From Rhynchosporium graminicola (lineage: Eukaryota; Ascomycota; Leotiomycetes; Helotiales; Ploettnerulaceae), in the NCBI GenBank assembly GCA_900074885.1, contig FJUW01000016.1, positions 1,033,219 to 1,097,218 of the forward strand: a stretch of 64,000 nucleotides of DNA, written 5' to 3'. Numbering within the stretch: the first letter of the stretch is position 1; every line of letters begins with the position of its first letter. The translations under genes were made by a program, and so were the position numbers. A model generated the notes under the pieces. It was not told where the DNA came from, made no database searches, and worked only from the letters and a program-made list of their open reading frames with translations. Below, piece after piece: positions 60,004-64,000 of this stretch.

Positions 60004-60699
60004 TTACTTTACGATTCTATCGGTATAGCACTATATACCCTTAAATATAGTATATTACTATAGAATAGCTAGGACTAGAAGTAACTTACCGGATTAATAC
60101 CGTAAGAGAAGCTTAATTATACTAATACTAAATCCTTAGCTAAACGTACTAAATCCGCTATCGAGGTTATAAAAGCTAATATACTAGCTACTTAGTATAG
60201 GATAAGCGCTATAACTGACCCGAAACGGCGTAATATCGACTAAGAAGTTAGAGATAAAGTATTTCTTTTTATAAGGAATCTTAAGAATTACTAGCTAAGT
60301 AAGAAGCTATCTAGTCTCTAGGCAGGACTATACTAGGTCTTAGCTAAGATCGGATACTCCTATAAGCTAGATTTACTCCTAGGATCTTCTATTTATAATA
60401 TATTTACTTCTGAATTACTCTTTAAGGACCCGGACGACTTATTACTAAGCTAGGAGTTATAAAACCTACCCCTAGAAGTTATTACTACTTAAGAAGAGTA
60501 GGAGTTATAAGATATACTCGCTATATAGCTCTTAAGAAGTAATCTGAAGTATTAAGTTAGCTAGCTAAGCTATAACCTGGACTTAACTTAATATAATACT
60601 TCCGACTTAATAAGTGCTCCGTATAAGCTTAGAGACTTCTATATTACTAACCTAAGTAAACCTAGACCTCCGCGTAAACTAGAATAATAGATTAAGGCT

Positions 60700-62270
60700 T
60701 AGGAAAACGGAATAGATAATTATAATTACTTAGAAGATAATAAGCTATTATAGTTACTAGTATTAGAATTTATTATTAAGGATAATCTCCTGATTATACT
60801 CTATAATAACGCCGTATCTAAAACTCTACTTCTTTAATTATCTCTACTTTACTAGCTTTCTCTCCTAAGTTCTCCGGAGCTTTTAGTAATTCTAGAATAT
60901 CTAGAACTAGAACTACTATATTTAACTCCTTACTTAAATCTACTAATATAGCCCTAGTAGTAGACCGAGTATAATAGCTAATCTTATGAGGTCTCTTCTT
61001 TAGAGAAAGTCTAAGAGTATCTAGATCCGATACTATCTCTAAACTAGAAAGTAAATTCCTCTTTCCCTTAGTATTAGATATCGTAGCTTTAAATATAGCT
61101 TTCTTTATAAATTCCTATATAATACTATTTAATTCTTTTATCTGCTTTAATACTATTTATATTATTAATCTAGATTTCGCTGAATCTATTATTAAAAGAT
61201 CTAGATCTTATATTACGTTAGTATTATACTAGTATCTAAGGATTTAAGATCTCTACTTATTATCTTAATAAACTCTAACTCTTTAAATACTTTCTCTATA
61301 GAACGCCTTAAAGCTTAAGTCTCTACTAATTATATAATAATAATCTCTAACGTAATAATAAGAGTAGTAGATTTCGTAAGATAATAGATCTGATTAATCG
61401 CCTTATAAGTAGCTACGATACTACTCTAATTTAGCTTCGTATCCTTAGCTTCGCTACTAGGAAGTAAACTAGATAAAATAGTATACTCTATATTAATATA
61501 GTTAAGTAATTATAACGCGTTAGTATATATAACTATATTCAGGTTTAAGTAACTTATATACTTATAACTACTCTTTAACGCTAAATAATACTTATAAAGC
61601 TTAGAGTTAAGCTTATTAAATAAGTATAAGAGTTCTAAAACAGGAGTATTATTATATTTTATCTTAAGGAAAGCGCGAATATATCGCAGGTAATATATAT
61701 AATACGCTACTGAAAGAGTACTAATAAGAACTAGTAAAAGTACTATAGGAGTTAGCGTTATAGATCTATGAAACTCTTATACCGCACTTAAGGACTATCC
61801 CTAAAACTAAAATAAGAAACTTACTTATATTAAGAGAAGAGTTAATTAGGTCGATTAATATATAAGATTATAGTAAACTACTATAGTAGTTAGTAATAAT
61901 ACCTACTCTAGGAGCTATATTATAGTCTAAGGAGAATAAACTTATAAGTTAAAGTAGTTATCGTAGTTAAAAAGGAAAAGCTCTAATATTAATAAACTCC
62001 TTCTTTTATATACCCTACGCCCTACTTAAACTCGACTCCTATTATAAATAGATAAAGTAAATACCGCCTTACCGCCCGATTTAGAAGCTACGACTAATAT
62101 AGTACTATTATAGCGATATAACTAGTTAGAACCTAATAAAGAATTTACTACTACTAAAGAGCGGCTAGCGCTTATTACGCGAATATCAACGAAAATAGTT
62201 ATAATAAAGACTAATTCCAGTATAAACTATAACCTTCCGAGCTTAGGGTTAAGCTCTTCTTAGGGGGGGA
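60700..62270. other. Unassigned 1.5-kb segment between chromodomain and 3' LTR
   Basis: Chromoviruses usually end shortly after the chromodomain. Here about 1.5 kb of equally RIP-mutated sequence follows before the purine-rich tract (ggggggga at about 62263). I recognise no domain on either strand. It could be an extra ORF or a nested insertion. Confidence 0.5.
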
Positions 62271-62274
62271 GTAA

Positions 62275-62542
62275 TATAATAATAGCTTACTTAAATATTA
62301 TATAAGAAGAAAGATAGATAATAGGGCCTAAGTTTATAGGTATCCTAGCAGAACTAGTATCCGACCTAGTATAGTATCGGACTAGTACTAGTATATATAT
62401 ATAAGGTGCCTTATACTCTATCTCTCTTCTTCTTCCTTCCTTATCTTTTTGTTTTCTTCGTAGTAGACTATATAAGATCGCTCTTAGCTTCTCTACTTAT
62501 TTATTCTTGCTTATATACCGCCTTAAGTCTTATGTCGTTATA
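62275..62542 (+). repeat. 3' LTR of gypsy element
   Basis: 268 bp, preceded by a G-rich polypurine tract. It differs from the 5' LTR mainly by C-to-T and G-to-A changes. Confidence 0.93.
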
Positions 62543-62547
62543 ATTAA

Positions 62548-63655
62548 TCTCTATTATCTTTACTCTTAGAGCTTTCTACCTTAAGTGCTACTAGTAGCGA
62601 TAATTCCAAATATCGATTATGCTCTAGCTCCTCTTATATACCTCTACTAGGCTTATATAATATCTGTATATTTTAATCTTAATCGCTATCGCCGAATATA
62701 TCTACCTTAAACTATAGCTTAGAAGCTACTAAATCAGGGTAGCCTTCTTTAGTAGAAAGTATAGTTTCAGCGACTATAAGCTATTTATCAGGCTCTCTTT
62801 CTAGTCGATAGAGCTCTGAATCAGGTACTACTACCTCTCCTCTCTTCTATAACTCTTATAATTTGAGCTTCCTAGCCTTATTTATCTTCTATACTTAAAC
62901 TCCTGCTTTTAATAGAGACTTCTTATACTTTCTAATAGTATAAGAAAGTACTCGTTTAGCTCTCCGGCGATTTTCTATCTTTTTAGCTTTAGCTTTAGCT
63001 TGAATTTAAAGCTATAGATTAGTTACACTTACTATAGCACCTCTAATTAACTTTAATTACTTTATCGATCGTCGAGAGGTCTTCTTCTCTTAGGCACTTA
63101 ACTATAGCTTTTATTAAAGTATAGTATTATTAGTAGAAGTAATCAAGGCCTTATAGAGCTATACTATAGCTTCCTTAATCGAGCTTTAGAATATCTCTCT
63201 TAAATCGTTAGATAACTAAGTTAGATCTTTTCCAATAAATAACTCTACTATAGTTATAGTAGATATCACTCTATCTATTAGTATAGATAGCGATAGTAGA
63301 GGTAACTCTAGCTCTTTAATTAACTTCTGCTTTCTAAATAATCTTATTCTCTTTAGTTTAGCTTTATAGCTAAGAGGCTATATTCTAGCGTTCTTAAAAG
63401 CGTTCTGAATTATATAACGTTATATAGTTTTCTCTCGAATACTAGTAAGGTCTCTAAATAAAGAAGTGATTAAATAAGTAATATCTAAGTTCTATAAAGC
63501 TAAGTTAATAGCTTAAGAGTAGTAGTACTTCTAAGGCTAAAAAACGCCTATATCTAATAGCTAAAGAGTATACGTTAAGTAGCTTAGAAAGTACTATAGG
63601 CGTATATAATTCTCTTAAAGAAGTACTATAAATTGCTTATAATAGTAAGATTTAT
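62548..63655 (-). pseudogene. pogo/Tigger-like (DDE_1) transposase remnant
   Basis: On the minus strand a degraded match to the end of the DDE_1 transposase catalytic domain is visible around 63535-63582 (LLDIGVF, from LQPLDVGVF-type sequence). Downstream of it lie IRERTI and IIQNAFKNARI, the usual SIRERTF...SAFKKTGI positions. Stops interrupt every frame and CpA is depleted, so RIP has acted here too. Both ends are cut by the flanking gypsy elements. The identification rests on short motifs. Confidence 0.6.
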
Positions 63656-63923
63656 TATAACGACATAAGACTCGAGGCGGTATATAAGCAAGAATAAACA
63701 AGTAGAGAGGCTAAGAGCGATCTTATATAGTCTATTACGAAGGAAATAAAAAGATAAGGAAAGAAGAAGAAGAGAGATAAAGTATAAGGCACCTTATATA
63801 TATATACTAGTACTAGTCCGATACTATACCGAGTCGGATACTAGTTCTACTAAGATACCTATGAACTTAGGCCCTAGTATCTATCCTTCTTTTCATATAA
63901 TATTCAGATAAGCTATTATTATA
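63656..63923 (-). repeat. 3' LTR of a second gypsy copy, minus orientation
   Basis: 268 bp, the reverse complement of the LTR family above. The sequence to its right (63924 onward) is the complement of the polypurine tract and internal 3' end. Confidence 0.92.
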
Positions 63924-64000
63924 TTACCCCCTCCCTAAGAAGAGCTTAACCCTAAGCTCGGAAGATTATAGTTTATACTAGAAATTAATCTTTATTATAA
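63924..64000 (-). mobile_element. Second gypsy element, internal 3' end, continues beyond window
   Basis: Starts ttaccccctccctaagaaga, the complement of the region just inside the 3' LTR of the first element (62220-62274). The rest lies outside the window. Confidence 0.88.

Larger units (their letters stand above)
53629..62542 (+). mobile_element. Ty3/gypsy chromovirus retrotransposon, RIP-degraded
   Basis: Two 268-bp LTRs (53629-53896, 62275-62542) in direct orientation are flanked by the 5-bp duplication ATTAA (53624-53628 and 62543-62547). Domain order on the plus strand, with many stops: gag zinc knuckle remnant (~55471-55511), aspartic protease remnant (~55757-55817), reverse transcriptase (~56740-57200, with FVKKANRGLRFYIDYYKLN and YLDNILIY), RNase H (~57480-57900), integrase (~58200-58860 and again in the duplicated block), the integrase C-terminal GPY-type region (~60240-60460) and a chromodomain remnant (~60490-60680). 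That order defines Ty3/gypsy chromoviruses. CpA and TpG are nearly absent and TpA abundant, typical of RIP. No frame is open, so the copy is dead. The apparent 8.9-kb length includes an artefactual 1.1-kb repeat. Confidence 0.95.

Overview
This is a nuclear window from a filamentous ascomycete (Pezizomycotina). The evidence is genes split by 48-150 nt introns with GTRNGT/YAG borders and CTAAC-type branch sites, fungal housekeeping proteins (Dcp2, Iba57, Sda1), and an AT-rich block almost empty of CpA/TpG, as left by repeat-induced point mutation (RIP). The mix of 2EXR-family genes, DUF4112 and DUF421 proteins and a RIP-degraded chromodomain retrotransposon suggests Leotiomycetes/Helotiales; that placement is an inference.

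Layout. 1-13.6 kb is gene-dense and mostly housekeeping or metabolic: a DUF4112 protein, the mRNA-decapping enzyme Dcp2, the mitochondrial Fe-S assembly factor Iba57, a spliceosomal-type J-protein, an uncharacterised 531-aa protein, and a divergent pair made of a 2-oxoglutarate/Fe(II) dioxygenase and an ACMSD-like amidohydrolase/decarboxylase. 13.9-23 kb is a same-strand array of five 2EXR-domain genes, two intact and three carrying stops or frameshifts. 24-25 kb and 29.3-30.4 kb hold non-autonomous DNA transposons around an Art1/LDB19-like arrestin gene; 30.3-34.8 kb is a long gene-poor stretch. 34.8-42.8 kb holds a broken and an intact 2EXR gene, a DUF421 membrane protein, and a ten-exon secreted-protein gene with one internal stop. 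43.5-48.1 kb holds Sda1 (60S ribosome biogenesis), convergent with a Ulp1/C48-type cysteine protease. 51.1-52.5 kb encodes a secreted Ala/Lys/Glu-rich protein.

From 53.6 kb to the end the sequence is RIP-degraded transposon: one complete Ty3/gypsy chromovirus with 268-bp LTRs and a 5-bp target duplication, a pogo-like transposase remnant, and the 3' end of a second, oppositely oriented gypsy copy running off the window. A single N at 58868 separates two nearly identical 1,135-bp blocks, which looks like an unmerged assembly overlap.

How the genes relate. Dcp2 (decapping), the J-protein (splicing), Sda1 (ribosome export) and Iba57 (Fe-S clusters) are independent housekeeping functions. The dioxygenase and amidohydrolase share a 440-bp promoter region and may act together. 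The 2EXR array is the main accessory feature: seven copies in 29 kb at different stages of decay. I saw no CRISPR array, rRNA or convincing tRNA. All positions are read from the sequence; homology calls are from recognised motifs, with no database search.
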